In this document: positions 26,642 to 39,875 of the stretch, one piece after another
Layout of the letters: each line of letters opens with the position of its first letter
How positions within the stretch are numbered: the first letter of the stretch is position 1
Assembly (NCBI RefSeq): GCF_000982825.1
Contig: NZ_CP011047.1
Coordinates: 992,001-1,056,000, forward strand
DNA from: Cronobacter sakazakii
GTDB taxonomy: Bacteria; Pseudomonadota; Gammaproteobacteria; Enterobacterales; Enterobacteriaceae
Direction of reading: 5' to 3'
DNA length: 64,000 bases
The notes under the pieces: generated by a model
Database searches by the model: none
The model's input: only the letters and a program-made list of their open reading frames with translations
Told to the model about the DNA's origin: nothing
Made by a program: the position numbers and the translations under genes

Positions 26642-27529
26642 ATGAATATGAAAAAGCTGGCTACACTGGTTTCCGCCGTGGCGTTAAGCGCGACCGTCAG
26701 CGCCAACGCGATGGCGAAAGACACGATTGCTCTGGTGGTTTCAACGCTGAACAACCCGTTCTTTGTGTCGCTGAAAGATGGCGCGCAGAAAGAAGCGGAA
26801 AAACTGGGTTACGAGCTGGTGGTGCTGGATTCCCAGAACAACCCGGCGAAAGAGCTGGCGAACGTGCAGGATCTGACCGTGCGCGGTACCAAACTGGTGC
26901 TGATTAACCCGACCGATTCCGACGCGGTAGGTAACGCCGTAAAGATGGCTAACCAGGCGAAAATCCCGGTCATCACCCTCGACCGTATGGCGTCGAAAGG
27001 CGACGTGGTGAGCCATATCGCGTCTGATAACATCGCGGGCGGTAAAATCGCCGGTAACTATATTGCCAAGCAGGCCGGTGACGGCGCGAAAGTGATTGAA
27101 CTGCAGGGTATCGCAGGCACCTCTGCCGCGCGCGAGCGCGGCGAAGGCTTTAAACAGGCGGTAGAAGCGCACAAGCTGAACGTGCTGGCCAGCCAGCCGG
27201 CGGATTTCGACCGTACCAAAGGTCTGAACGTGATGCAGAACCTGCTGACCGCGCACCCTGATGTGAAAGCGGTCTTCGCGCAGAACGACGAAATGGCGCT
27301 GGGCGCGCTGCGTGCGCTGCAAACCGCCGGGAAAACCGATGTCATGGTCGTTGGCTTTGACGGCACTGCCGACGGCGTGAAAGCCGTTCAGGATGGTAAG
27401 ATGAGCGCGACCGTAGCGCAGCAGCCGGAGCAGATCGGCGTTATCGGCGTTCAGACCGCGGATAAAGTGCTGAAAGGCGAGAAAGTACGCGCCCGCATCC
27501 CGGTCGACCTGAAGCTGGTTATCAAATAA
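26642..27529 (+). CDS. rbsB: RbsB, periplasmic ribose-binding protein
   Basis: The 295-residue protein has a signal peptide (cleavage after ANAMA, residue 25) and a mature part starting KDTIALVVSTLNNPFFVSL, the periplasmic binding protein type 1 fold. It delivers ribose to RbsAC and to the Trg chemoreceptor. Typical ribose-site segments include ASDNIAGG, AARERGEGF and FAQNDEMALGAL. A terminator-like hairpin follows at 27557-27579, so rbsB is likely made in excess over the kinase. Confidence 0.98.
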   Translation: MNMKKLATLVSAVALSATVSANAMAKDTIALVVSTLNNPFFVSLKDGAQKEAEKLGYELVVLDSQNNPAKELANVQDLTVRGTKLVLINPTDSDAVGNAVKMANQAKIPVITLDRMASKGDVVSHIASDNIAGGKIAGNYIAKQAGDGAKVIELQGIAGTSAARERGEGFKQAVEAHKLNVLASQPADFDRTKGLNVMQNLLTAHPDVKAVFAQNDEMALGALRALQTAGKTDVMVVGFDGTADGVKAVQDGKMSATVAQQPEQIGVIGVQTADKVLKGEKVRARIPVDLKLVIK

Positions 27530-27556
27530 AACCGACATTAAGAAAAGCAGGGCAAC

Positions 27557-27579
27557 GCGCCACAGGATGTGGCGCTTTT
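27557..27579 (+). terminator. Terminator-like hairpin between rbsB and rbsK (possible 3' end of an RbsZ-type sRNA)
   Basis: Perfect 8-base stem GCGCCACA and TGTGGCGC with loop GGA, followed by TTTT. It lies 28 bases after the rbsB stop, inside the operon. In E. coli an Hfq-bound RNA, RbsZ, comes from the rbsB 3' UTR; the layout here is compatible, but production of an RNA is inferred. Confidence 0.7.
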
Positions 27580-27594
27580 ACAGGGATACACATT

Positions 27595-28524
27595 ATGAAA
27601 AGCGCGGGCCAACTCGTCGTTCTCGGCAGTATCAATGCCGATCATATCCTTAACCTTGAAGCCTTCCCCGCGCCGGGCGAGACTGTCACCGGCAGCCAGT
27701 ATCAGGTGGCGTTCGGCGGTAAAGGGGCCAACCAGGCCGTCGCGGCCGGGCGCAGCGGCGCGGATATCGCGTTTATCGCCTGTGTGGGTGAGGATGATAT
27801 CGGCGAGCGTATCCGCCAGCAGCTTTCACGCGACAATATTGATGTCGCGCCTGTCAGCGCCGTTGCGGGCGAATCGACCGGCGTGGCGCTCATTTTCGTT
27901 AATGGCGAAGGTGAAAACGTGATCGGCATTCACGCTGGCGCGAACGCGGCGTTGACGCCCGAGCGCGTTAACGAACAGCGGGAGAAAATCGCCAACGCCC
28001 GCGCGCTGCTGATGCAGCTGGAGTCGCCGGTAGAAAGCGTTATCGCGGCCGCGCGCATTGCGCATGAAAATCAGACCACCGTGATTCTTAACCCGGCCCC
28101 TGCCCGCGCGCTTTCTGACGAGCTGCTGGCGCTGGTGGATATCATTACCCCCAATGAAACCGAAGCGGAAAAACTGACCGGCGTAAAAGTCGTTGATGAC
28201 GACAGCGCGGCGCAGGCCGCCAGGGTACTGCACCAGAAAGGCATTGAAACGGTCATTATTACGCTCGGCAGCCGCGGCGTATGGTTGAGCGTTAACGGCG
28301 AAGGGCAACGCGTGCCCGGCTTTCGCGTCAAAGCCGTCGATACCATCGCCGCTGGCGATACTTTTAACGGCGCGCTGATGACGGCGCTGCTGGAAGGCAC
28401 GCCGATGCTTGAAGCCATTCGTTTTGCTCATGCGGCCGCGGCTATAGCCGTGACGCGCCCTGGCGCGCAGCCTTCTGTGCCGTGGCGCGATGAGATTGAC
28501 GCCTTCTTACAGGCGCAGGGGTAA
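27595..28524 (+). CDS. rbsK: Ribokinase
   Basis: The 309-residue PfkB-family kinase phosphorylates ribose to ribose-5-phosphate with ATP. Signatures are LGSINADHI near the start, the substrate loop FGGKGANQAVAAGRSGAD (residues 41-58), and the C-terminal AAGDTFNGALM, whose Asp is the catalytic base. Same length as E. coli RbsK; it is followed 6 bases later by rbsR. Confidence 0.97.
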   Translation: MKSAGQLVVLGSINADHILNLEAFPAPGETVTGSQYQVAFGGKGANQAVAAGRSGADIAFIACVGEDDIGERIRQQLSRDNIDVAPVSAVAGESTGVALIFVNGEGENVIGIHAGANAALTPERVNEQREKIANARALLMQLESPVESVIAAARIAHENQTTVILNPAPARALSDELLALVDIITPNETEAEKLTGVKVVDDDSAAQAARVLHQKGIETVIITLGSRGVWLSVNGEGQRVPGFRVKAVDTIAAGDTFNGALMTALLEGTPMLEAIRFAHAAAAIAVTRPGAQPSVPWRDEIDAFLQAQG

Positions 28525-28530
28525 GCCATC

Positions 28531-29523
28531 GTGGCGACAATGAAAGATGTCGCCCGCCTTGCGGGTGTCTCCACCTCCACCGTCTCTCACGTCATTAATA
28601 AAGATCGCTTTGTGAGTGAGGCTATCCGTTTGCGGGTGGAGGATGCCATCAGAACGCTGAATTACGCGCCGTCAGCGCTGGCGCGCAGTCTGAAGCTCAA
28701 CCAGACCCGCACCATCGGGATGCTGATCACCGCAAGTTCTAACCCCTTTTTCTCTGAGCTGGTGCGCGGCGTGGAGCGTAGCTGCTTCGAGCGCGGCTAT
28801 AGCCTGGTGTTGTGTAATACCGATGGCGATGAACAGCGCATGAACCGCAATCTGGAGACGCTGCTGCAAAAACGCGTCGACGGACTGCTGCTGCTCTGTA
28901 CCGAAACGCATCAGCCTTCGCCCGCCATTATGAAACGCTACCCGGCCATTCCGACCGTGATGATGGACTGGTCGCCTTTTGATGGCGGCAGCGACGTGAT
29001 TCAGGACAATTCGCTTTTAGGCGGCGATATCGCCACGCGGTATTTAATCGACAAAGGCTATACGCGCATCGCCTGTGTGACTGGCCCGCTCGATAAAACA
29101 CCGGCGCGTCTGCGCCTGGAAGGGTATCGCACCGCGATGCAGCGCGCGGGCCTGCCGGTGGCAGAAGGTTATGAAGTGATCGGCGATTTCGAATTCGCGG
29201 GCGGCCTGCGGGCGATGCAGTCGCTGCTGGCGCTGCCCGAGCCGCCGCAGGCGGTATTTATGGGGAATGACGCGATGGCGGTCGGCGCTTACCAGGCGCT
29301 CTATCAGGCTGGCCTTCGCATTCCGCAGGATATCGCGCTGGTGGGTTACGACGATATCGAGCTTGCAAGCTATATGACGCCGCCGCTGACCACCATTCAT
29401 CAGCCCAAAGATGAGCTGGGCGAGCTGGCCATCGATGTACTCATTCATCGCATGGCGCAGCCGGAGCTTCAGCAGCAGCGTTTGCAGTTAACGCCAGAGC
29501 TGATGGTACGCGGCTCCGCTTAG
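28531..29523 (+). CDS. rbsR: RbsR, LacI-family repressor of the ribose operon
   Basis: The 330-residue repressor begins with GTG at 28531, giving MATMKDVARLAGVSTSTVSH, the LacI-type helix-turn-helix, then the hinge ALARSLKLNQTRTIGML and a ribose-binding core. It probably binds the two palindromes at 23601-23616 and 23681-23696. Its TAG stop (29521-29523) overlaps the stop codon of the convergent hsrA. Confidence 0.97.
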   Translation: MATMKDVARLAGVSTSTVSHVINKDRFVSEAIRLRVEDAIRTLNYAPSALARSLKLNQTRTIGMLITASSNPFFSELVRGVERSCFERGYSLVLCNTDGDEQRMNRNLETLLQKRVDGLLLLCTETHQPSPAIMKRYPAIPTVMMDWSPFDGGSDVIQDNSLLGGDIATRYLIDKGYTRIACVTGPLDKTPARLRLEGYRTAMQRAGLPVAEGYEVIGDFEFAGGLRAMQSLLALPEPPQAVFMGNDAMAVGAYQALYQAGLRIPQDIALVGYDDIELASYMTPPLTTIHQPKDELGELAIDVLIHRMAQPELQQQRLQLTPELMVRGSA

Positions 29524-30914
29524 GCTTTGTGGCGATCTTTTATGAGGTTACGGCCATCTTTCGGGCGTAACAGCATAAAGACCAGCGACGATACCACCGT
29601 AATCACGCCCATCGTAATAAAGGTGTAGTGGAACTGCTCAACGGTGTTGGCGTTATCGAACCCTTCATAGAAGCGCAGCACCGCGGCGCTGACCGCCACC
29701 CCAAGGCTTATCGACAGCTGTTGTGTGACCGCCAGCATACTGTTGCCGCCGCTGGCGCTTTCATCCGTGAGATCCGCAAGCGTAATGGTATTCATCGCGG
29801 TGAACTGCGTGGACATCGCAAGCCCCAGCACAAACAGCGGCAGGATCAGCAGCCAGACCTGATTATCCGGTGACTGCAGTGAGAACTGTGCAATCATCAG
29901 CCCGATAAACAGCGTGATGCCGACCAGCGTTTTTCGGTAGCCAAACCAGCGCAGCACCTGCGTCACGCCAGACTTCGCGATAATCGATCCAACCGCCGTG
30001 GGGGCCATCATGCAACCGGCGATAAAGGCCGGATAACCAAAGCCCACCTGTAGCATCAGCGGCATGAGGAACGGCACGCAGCCGGTGCCCAGACGGGAAG
30101 CGATATTCCCGGCGATGCCAACGGAAAAGGTGCGTGTTCTGAACAGAGACAGCGAAATCAGCGGCGCGCTGTGTCGGCGGGCGTGCCAGATATAAGCCAT
30201 CATCAGCAATAACCCACCGACAATAACCGCGAGCGCCATCCACGTCGAGACAATACGCTCGCCAAACAATTCCATGCCGCTTGAGAACAGCACCAGGCTC
30301 AGGCCAAACAGAAAGAAGCCTGGCATATCAAAGCGGCGGCGCGGCGTGGTGAAGTTCGGCATATATTTGCGCGCGTAGAACAGACCCGCGACGCCTATTG
30401 GAATATTAATCAGGAAGATCCAGTGCCAGCTCGCCCAGGTGACCAGCACACCGCCGAGCAGCGGCCCAAGAATGGGGCCGACCAGGCCTGGCATCGTCAC
30501 GAAATTCAGCACCGGCAGAAGTTCACTGCGCGGATAGGCGCGCAGAAGCGCGAGGCGCGCCACTGGCATCATCATGGCCCCGCCGATACCCTGCACAATA
30601 CGGAAGATGACCAGCTCACTCAGCGAGCCGGACATGGCGCAGGCGAGCGAGCCCAGCGTAAACAGGGAGACGGCGGTCATAAAGACGCGGCGGGTGCCGA
30701 AGCGGTCGGCCAGCCAGCCGCTGACGGGAATTAACATCGCGACCGTCAGGGTGTAGCTGATAATCGCGGACTGCATCGCCAGCGGCGAGCGGTTAAGACT
30801 TTGAGCGATAGCCGGCAGGGCGGTGTTGAGGATAGTGGCATCCAGTGCCTGCATAAAGAAGGCCATTGCCGCTATCCACGGCAGGCCCGCCATACTGCGC
30901 GCTTTTTTAGTCAT
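29520..30914 (-). CDS. hsrA: HsrA, DHA2-family MFS transporter
   Basis: The 464-residue protein has about 14 membrane segments and the DHA2 drug:proton antiporter motifs: FFMQALDATILNTALPAIA (motif D1), SGWLADRFGTRR (motif A) and GPLLGGVLVTWASW (motif C). I chose the ATG at 30912-30914 with AGGA upstream, matching the E. coli start. The C-terminus is about 10 residues shorter than E. coli HsrA. The substrate is unknown; in E. coli it is named for a homocysteine-related phenotype. It is co-oriented with yieP, 13 bases downstream of it. Confidence 0.93.
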   Translation of the reverse strand: MTKKARSMAGLPWIAAMAFFMQALDATILNTALPAIAQSLNRSPLAMQSAIISYTLTVAMLIPVSGWLADRFGTRRVFMTAVSLFTLGSLACAMSGSLSELVIFRIVQGIGGAMMMPVARLALLRAYPRSELLPVLNFVTMPGLVGPILGPLLGGVLVTWASWHWIFLINIPIGVAGLFYARKYMPNFTTPRRRFDMPGFFLFGLSLVLFSSGMELFGERIVSTWMALAVIVGGLLLMMAYIWHARRHSAPLISLSLFRTRTFSVGIAGNIASRLGTGCVPFLMPLMLQVGFGYPAFIAGCMMAPTAVGSIIAKSGVTQVLRWFGYRKTLVGITLFIGLMIAQFSLQSPDNQVWLLILPLFVLGLAMSTQFTAMNTITLADLTDESASGGNSMLAVTQQLSISLGVAVSAAVLRFYEGFDNANTVEQFHYTFITMGVITVVSSLVFMLLRPKDGRNLIKDRHKA

Positions 30915-30927
30915 GCGGATCCTGTTG

Positions 30928-31629
30928 TTATTTTTCTTGCGATGCGGTCGCCTGCAAAAGTGTCTGACAGGCGCGATAGGCCTCTTCGCTTTGGGAAGAA
31001 AGAATGGCGTCCGCAATCGCCTGATGAATGTCAGGCTTGATAACCTGGTTGTGCGTTATCGACGTGAAATAATTGTAATAGATGGAGCGGAACAGACTCG
31101 CGAAAGCGGTCATAAAGGGATTGCCACTCATTTCATAGATCTGTTCATGATAGGCCATGTCGGTTTCTATCCAGCGCTCGCGGTTAAACGAGATCTGTAG
31201 CGCGGCCATTTCATCAAGCGTTTTCCTGAAGCGCTGCTTTTGTTCTTCAGTACCGTTTAGCGCAGCCAGCGCGCAGGCCTGAGGCTCAAGGCTTGAGCGC
31301 ATCACCAGAAAGTGATTAACCACCGTGGTGAAGGTTTCGATGCCCATCCACCAGGTCAGCAGTTCTTTATCAAGGAAATTCCACTGGCTTTGAGGCAGCA
31401 CGCGCGTGCCGATACGCGGGCGCGGTAAAACCAACCCTTTGGCGGTTAGCGTTTTCACGGCTTCTCTTACCGCCGTGCGGCTCACGCCGAACTGTTCACC
31501 CAGCTCCATCTCGCCAGGTAAAATATCGCCTGGCTTGAACTCTCCTTTAAGGATGCGTTGCGCCAGCTTCTCGGCCAGGACATAAGAAAGGTTCTTTTGA
31601 GCGGCCTGTTGATGCGCCAGTAACGACAT
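30928..31629 (-). CDS. yieP: YieP, GntR/FadR-type transcriptional regulator
   Basis: The 233-residue protein has an N-terminal winged helix (LAQRILKGEFKPGDILPGEMELGEQFGVSRTAVREAV, given here by position about 20-56) and a C-terminal FCD helical ligand-binding domain (TDMAYHEQIYEMSGNPFMTA). The ATG at 31627-31629 follows GAAGGA at good spacing; the open frame continues upstream, but not with homology. It probably forms an operon with hsrA and may control it. Confidence 0.92.
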   Translation of the reverse strand: MSLLAHQQAAQKNLSYVLAEKLAQRILKGEFKPGDILPGEMELGEQFGVSRTAVREAVKTLTAKGLVLPRPRIGTRVLPQSQWNFLDKELLTWWMGIETFTTVVNHFLVMRSSLEPQACALAALNGTEEQKQRFRKTLDEMAALQISFNRERWIETDMAYHEQIYEMSGNPFMTAFASLFRSIYYNYFTSITHNQVIKPDIHQAIADAILSSQSEEAYRACQTLLQATASQEK

Positions 31630-31780
31630 AATGGCAATTCCTTCAGCTTTACTTCGCGCAGTAGTATGCCACTGCAGGGCATGATCTGATGTAAAAAACG
31701 GCAAATAACAGGCTATATGGCGGTTTTACGTGATAAATGGTGAAAAAAAGCGCGCTTGAAAACTTTTTTTAAATTTCCTC

Positions 31781-31808
31781 TTGTCAGCTGAGAAGAACTC
31801 CCTATAAT
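31781..31808 (+). promoter_or_regulatory. rRNA operon promoter P1
   Basis: TTGTCA (31781-31786), a 16-base spacer and a perfect TATAAT (31803-31808), followed by a GC-rich discriminator (GCGCCTCC). An A/T-rich UP-like element (AAAACTTTTTTTAAATTT) lies directly upstream at 31759-31776. This is the classic growth-rate and ppGpp controlled rrn P1 arrangement. Confidence 0.92.
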
Positions 31809-31878
31809 GCGCCTCCACTGACACGGCACAACGGCAAACGAGCCGGCCCGTCAGGCAGACGAAAGCGAAAATAAACGC

Positions 31879-31906
31879 TTGACTCTGAAAGAGGGAAGCG
31901 TAATAT
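31879..31906 (+). promoter_or_regulatory. rRNA operon promoter P2
   Basis: TTGACT (31879-31884), a 16-base spacer and TAATAT (31901-31906), about 98 bases after P1, as in E. coli rrn operons. Confidence 0.85.
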
Positions 31907-31946
31907 ACGCCACCTCGCGACAGCAGGCTGAAGGCCGCGTCGCACC

Positions 31947-31958
31947 GCTCTTTAACAA
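31947..31958 (+). promoter_or_regulatory. boxA antitermination site before 16S
   Basis: GCTCTTTAACAA is the NusB/S10 binding boxA of rrn leaders. A second boxA lies at 33932-33944, before 23S. Downstream, ATCAGACAATCTGTGTGGG (31962-31980) can pair with 33661-33679 to form the RNase III stem enclosing 16S. Confidence 0.88.
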
Positions 31959-32095
31959 TTTATCAGACAATCTGTGTGGGCACTCGGGGCACTGATATCT
32001 TAACGTCTACGGACGATAAACGAATATCAAGTCTCAAGTGAACAACAGTTAATTCATTACGAACTAACAGTTTAATTCTTTGAGCATCAGACTTT

Positions 32096-33637
<1,542 letters not shown>

Positions 33638-33705
33638 CCTGAAAGATACAACCTCGCGTGCTCACACAGATTGTCTGATAGAAAGTAAAGAAGCAAAACC
33701 TCTAC

Positions 33706-33782
<77 letters not shown>

Positions 33783-33815
33783 ACTCCGCAGGAGTTGAAG
33801 AGGTTTAACTACGAT

Positions 33816-33891
33816 GGGGCTATAGCTCAGCTGGGAGAGCGCCTGCTTTGCACGCAGGAGGTCTGCGGTTCGATCCCGCATAGCTCCACCA
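33816..33891 (+). tRNA. tRNA-Ala (TGC)
   Basis: 76 bases including CCA, with anticodon TGC at 33849-33851 and T-loop GGTTCGATCCC. Together with tRNA-Ile it marks an Ile-Ala type spacer, unlike the tRNA-Glu spacer of E. coli rrnC. Confidence 0.99.
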
Positions 33892-34059
33892 TCACTTCAG
33901 AGTGTACTCAGTGAGTATACTGCGAAGTATTTGCTCTTTAACAATCCGGAACAAGCTGAAAATTGAAACAGACACGCTGCTGTATTTCTCCGTAATAAGA
34001 AATGCGCGGTGTGTCAGAGTCTCTCAAACTCGCAGCACGAAGACTTCTTCGGGTTGTGA

Positions 34060-36962
<2,903 letters not shown>

Positions 36963-37051
36963 ACAACGCCAAAGAAGTCTGGCGTGTTGAGAGACAATTC
37001 AGCTTGTGACGGATAAACGTTCATGGCGGAAGCGGTGAACGGAACAGAATT

Positions 37052-37171
37052 TGCCTGGCGGCTGTAGCGCGGTGGTCCCACCTGACCCCATGCCGAACTC
37101 AGAAGTGAAACGCCGTAGCGCCGATGGTAGTGTGGGGCCTCCCCATGCGAGAGTAGGGAACTGCCAGGCAT
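37052..37171 (+). rRNA. rrf: 5S ribosomal RNA
   Basis: 120 bases, from TGCCTGGCGG to CTGCCAGGCAT, with the loop CCGAACTCAGAAGTGAAACG. Only two positions appear different from E. coli 5S. Confidence 0.99.
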
Positions 37172-37181
37172 CAAATAAAGA

Positions 37182-37208
37182 ACCCCTCAGCACCGCTGAG
37201 GGGTTTTT
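37182..37208 (+). terminator. Terminator of the rRNA operon
   Basis: ACCCCTCAGC and GCTGAGGGGT form a 10-base stem followed by TTTTT, 10 bases after 5S. No tRNA genes follow before it. Confidence 0.93.
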
Positions 37209-37339
37209 GCTTTATGAAATGGATACAAAACCGCAGGGTTTCGGGTATTACCGTATCCGGCTTTTTACGCGCGACAGCACTTAATGCCACCATCTGGTTA
37301 TCCTCCGCCTTTCTTTCCCTGAACCCCGCCCCTTTGCGC

Positions 37340-37873
37340 TTATCGCCGGAATGACACCTGTGCTCGCTGCGCTGTCAGCCAGTCAGCGATAAACGCCGCC
37401 ACCTGCGCGGGCTCGTTGATATCCAGTACCGTCTGTGCCACGCCGGGCAGGGGGATATCGCTGGCCACGGCAATCACGTGGCTGTCCGGCATTAACTCTG
37501 CGACGTCCCGCCCGGCACCCTCCCGGAACAGCATGATTTTCGCGATCGCCTCGTGTTTAAACCCTTCAACCAGAATAAGATCCAGCTGCGAGCTGTCCAT
37601 CCGGCTCGCCAGATAATGCAGGTCCGGCTCAAGCGCTTCCGGTGTTTCTGTCATTAGCGCCCAGCGTTTCGCGCTGGCGACCAGCGTCTGCGCCGCACCT
37701 GCCTTGCGAAGTTCATAGCTGTCTTTACCCGGCGTATCCACATCCATATTGTGGTGAGTGTGTTTAATCAGGCCGGTACGGATGCCTCGCTCACGCAATA
37801 GCGGAATCAGCGCCTTAAGCAGCGTCGTTTTTCCCGTACCGCTCCAGGCGGCAATGCCCAGTAACGGAACCAT
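37340..37873 (-). CDS. mobB: MobB, GTP-binding adapter of molybdenum cofactor synthesis
   Basis: The 177-residue protein has the P-loop WSGTGKTTLL near its start, followed by LIKHTHHNMDVDTPGKDSYE and LILVEGFKHE. It assists MobA in forming the guanine dinucleotide form of molybdopterin. I prefer the ATG at 37871-37873: GGAGG sits just upstream and the ATG overlaps the mobA stop as TAATG, implying coupled translation. A longer form from a TTG at 37888 would add five residues resembling the E. coli annotation. Confidence 0.93.
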   Translation of the reverse strand: MVPLLGIAAWSGTGKTTLLKALIPLLRERGIRTGLIKHTHHNMDVDTPGKDSYELRKAGAAQTLVASAKRWALMTETPEALEPDLHYLASRMDSSQLDLILVEGFKHEAIAKIMLFREGAGRDVAELMPDSHVIAVASDIPLPGVAQTVLDINEPAQVAAFIADWLTAQRAQVSFRR

Positions 37874-38451
37874 TATTCCTCCTGCCAACGTTCAAGCTCG
37901 GCCAGCGTATTCACATTGGCAAAATTATCTTTATTCGCAAACGCTACGCTACAGCCATTAATTTCATGCAAGAAAACCATCACGCGACGTTCTCCGCGTG
38001 CGAGGTAATCAGCCAGAGGTGCTTTAAGGGAGTGATGCATCAATGCAATCGCAGGGTGATCGCGCTCGCCATCATTGGCCCACACAGCGGGTCTTGCGCC
38101 TTTTGCATTCCACAGACGTTGTGCCAGATCGACAGGGATATGAGGCGTGTCACAAGGGCAAAAGAGATACCACTCGCTATTAAGTTGCTGCATGACAGAA
38201 AGCATCCCCGCGAGCGGCCCCGGAAAATCCGGGAGAGTATCCGTGATGACCGGATAACCGCTGGCGCGATAAGCTTCCAGATCCCGGTTAGCGCTTACCG
38301 CAACGTGCGCGACCTGGGCCGCCAGGCGCTCCGCCACATACTTCCACAGCGCTTTGCCATTGAGCATTACCAGTCCTTTATTTTTCCCGCCCATTCGCGT
38401 CGCCCGACCGCCCGCCAGCACCACGCCGGTAATCGCGCTAAGCTTATCCAA
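37873..38451 (-). CDS. mobA: MobA, molybdenum cofactor guanylyltransferase
   Basis: The enzyme attaches GMP to molybdopterin. Motifs: ITGVVLAGGRATRMGGKNKG at the N-terminus (nucleotide-binding loop), FPGPLAGMLSVMQQ, and LFCPCDTPHIP with the metal-binding Asp. The start is uncertain. A TTG at 38449-38451 is preceded at ideal distance by GAGGTGAT, a strong anti-16S match, and gives 192 residues; a GTG at 38458-38460 gives 195 but lacks a proper site. First gene of mobAB. Confidence 0.94.
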   Translation of the reverse strand: MDKLSAITGVVLAGGRATRMGGKNKGLVMLNGKALWKYVAERLAAQVAHVAVSANRDLEAYRASGYPVITDTLPDFPGPLAGMLSVMQQLNSEWYLFCPCDTPHIPVDLAQRLWNAKGARPAVWANDGERDHPAIALMHHSLKAPLADYLARGERRVMVFLHEINGCSVAFANKDNFANVNTLAELERWQEE

Positions 38452-38518
38452 GAATATCACCTCTTTTCATACGGATTTGTCCCTGCTAACGTGTCGCCCA
38501 GATAAAAAGGAGACCATG

Positions 38519-38788
38519 ATGAAATGCAAACGTCTTAATGAAGTTATCGAACTGCTGCAACCAGCCTGGGAAAAAGAGCCCGATCTCAACCTGCTGGAGT
38601 TCCTGCAAAAGCTGGCTGCTGAATCCGGTTTTACCGGTGAACTGGCCGATCTTACCGATGATATCCTCATTTATCAGTTAAAAATGCGTGATGCCGATAA
38701 AGACGCCGTGATCCCTGGCATTCAGAAAGATTATGAAGAAGACTTCAAAACGGCCCTGCTGCGCGCCCGCGGCGTGATAAAAGAGTAA
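38519..38788 (+). CDS. yihD: YihD, conserved small protein
   Basis: The 89-residue protein starts MKCKRLNEVIELLQPAWEKE and ends LLRARGVIKE, nearly identical to E. coli YihD. Its function is not established; the conserved acidic, helical sequence suggests a soluble protein. The ATG at 38519 is preferred over one at 38516 because AGGAG then has better spacing. It is divergent from mobA and lies before srkA. Confidence 0.94.
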   Translation: MKCKRLNEVIELLQPAWEKEPDLNLLEFLQKLAAESGFTGELADLTDDILIYQLKMRDADKDAVIPGIQKDYEEDFKTALLRARGVIKE

Positions 38789-38864
38789 AAGCTTGTAAGA
38801 GACGCTCTCGCTGCGGCTTTGAGATGATATCCTGAAGCATTGCTTGTGTTTTCCGGGTATCGGG

Positions 38865-39851
38865 ATGACAGATAACGCTTTTAATTTCCAGACGCTACAG
38901 CCAGACACCATCATGGACGCCCTGTTTGAACACGGCATTCGTGTGGATTCTGGCTTAACTGCGCTTAATAGCTTTGAAAACCGCGTTTATCTTTTTCAGG
39001 ATGAAGATCGTAAGCGTTTTGTTGTGAAGTTCTACCGCCCTCACCGCTGGAGCGCCGAGCAGATCCGTGAAGAACATCACTTCGCGCTGGAGCTTGAAAC
39101 CGACGAAGTGCCAGTTGCCGCGCCGTTGCGTCTGGATGGCGACACGCTGTTAACGCACGATGGCTTTATGTTCGCCGTCTTTCCGGGTCTCGGTGGCCGC
39201 CAGTATGAAACGGATAACCTTGACCAGATGGAATGGGTTGGCCGTTATCTTGGCCGTATTCATCAGACCGGTAAACAACGTCTTTTCTCCCATCGCCCCA
39301 CTATCGGCATCAATGAATATCTGCTCGAGCCGCGCGCGGTCTACGAGACCAGCTCGCTTATTCCTGCTTCGCTCAAGGCCGCGTTTTTGCAGGCGACCGA
39401 TGCGCTGACGAGTGCCGTCATCGCCCGCTGGCAGCCGGGTTATGACGCGCTGCGTCTGCATGGCGACTGCCATCCTGGCAATATCCTCTGGCGCGACGGC
39501 CCGCTATTTGTCGATCTCGATGACGCTCGCAACGGCCCGGCCATCCAGGATCTCTGGATGCTGCTGAATGGCGATGTCGCAGAACAGCGTATGCAGATGG
39601 AAACCATTCTGGAAGCCTATGAAGAGTTCACTACATTCAATATCAAAGAGCTTGAGCTGATAGAACCGCTGCGCGCGATGCGACAGGTCTATTATCTGGC
39701 CTGGCTTATTCGCCGTTGGGAAGATCCGGCGTTTCCACGCAACTTCCCCTGGCTTGCTGAAGAAGATTTCTGGCGCCGTCAGACGGCGACTTTTAACGAG
39801 CAAATTCGGGCGCTCAATGAGCCTCCTTTACAACTAACGCCAATGTATTGA
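38865..39851 (+). CDS. srkA: SrkA, stress-response protein kinase
   Basis: The 328-residue Ser/Thr kinase has a choline-kinase-like fold: VVKFYRPHRW holds the ATP-binding Lys, LHGDCHPGNILW is the catalytic loop (about residue 200) and FVDLDDARNGP the metal-binding Asp segment. In E. coli (formerly yihE/rdoA) it counteracts MazEF-related death and is Cpx-controlled. The ATG at 38865 gives the E. coli length and start. It lies 24 bases before dsbA, the expected operon partner. Confidence 0.95.
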   Translation: MTDNAFNFQTLQPDTIMDALFEHGIRVDSGLTALNSFENRVYLFQDEDRKRFVVKFYRPHRWSAEQIREEHHFALELETDEVPVAAPLRLDGDTLLTHDGFMFAVFPGLGGRQYETDNLDQMEWVGRYLGRIHQTGKQRLFSHRPTIGINEYLLEPRAVYETSSLIPASLKAAFLQATDALTSAVIARWQPGYDALRLHGDCHPGNILWRDGPLFVDLDDARNGPAIQDLWMLLNGDVAEQRMQMETILEAYEEFTTFNIKELELIEPLRAMRQVYYLAWLIRRWEDPAFPRNFPWLAEEDFWRRQTATFNEQIRALNEPPLQLTPMY

Positions 39852-39875
39852 TCTGTAATATTCAGGAGAGAGTAA

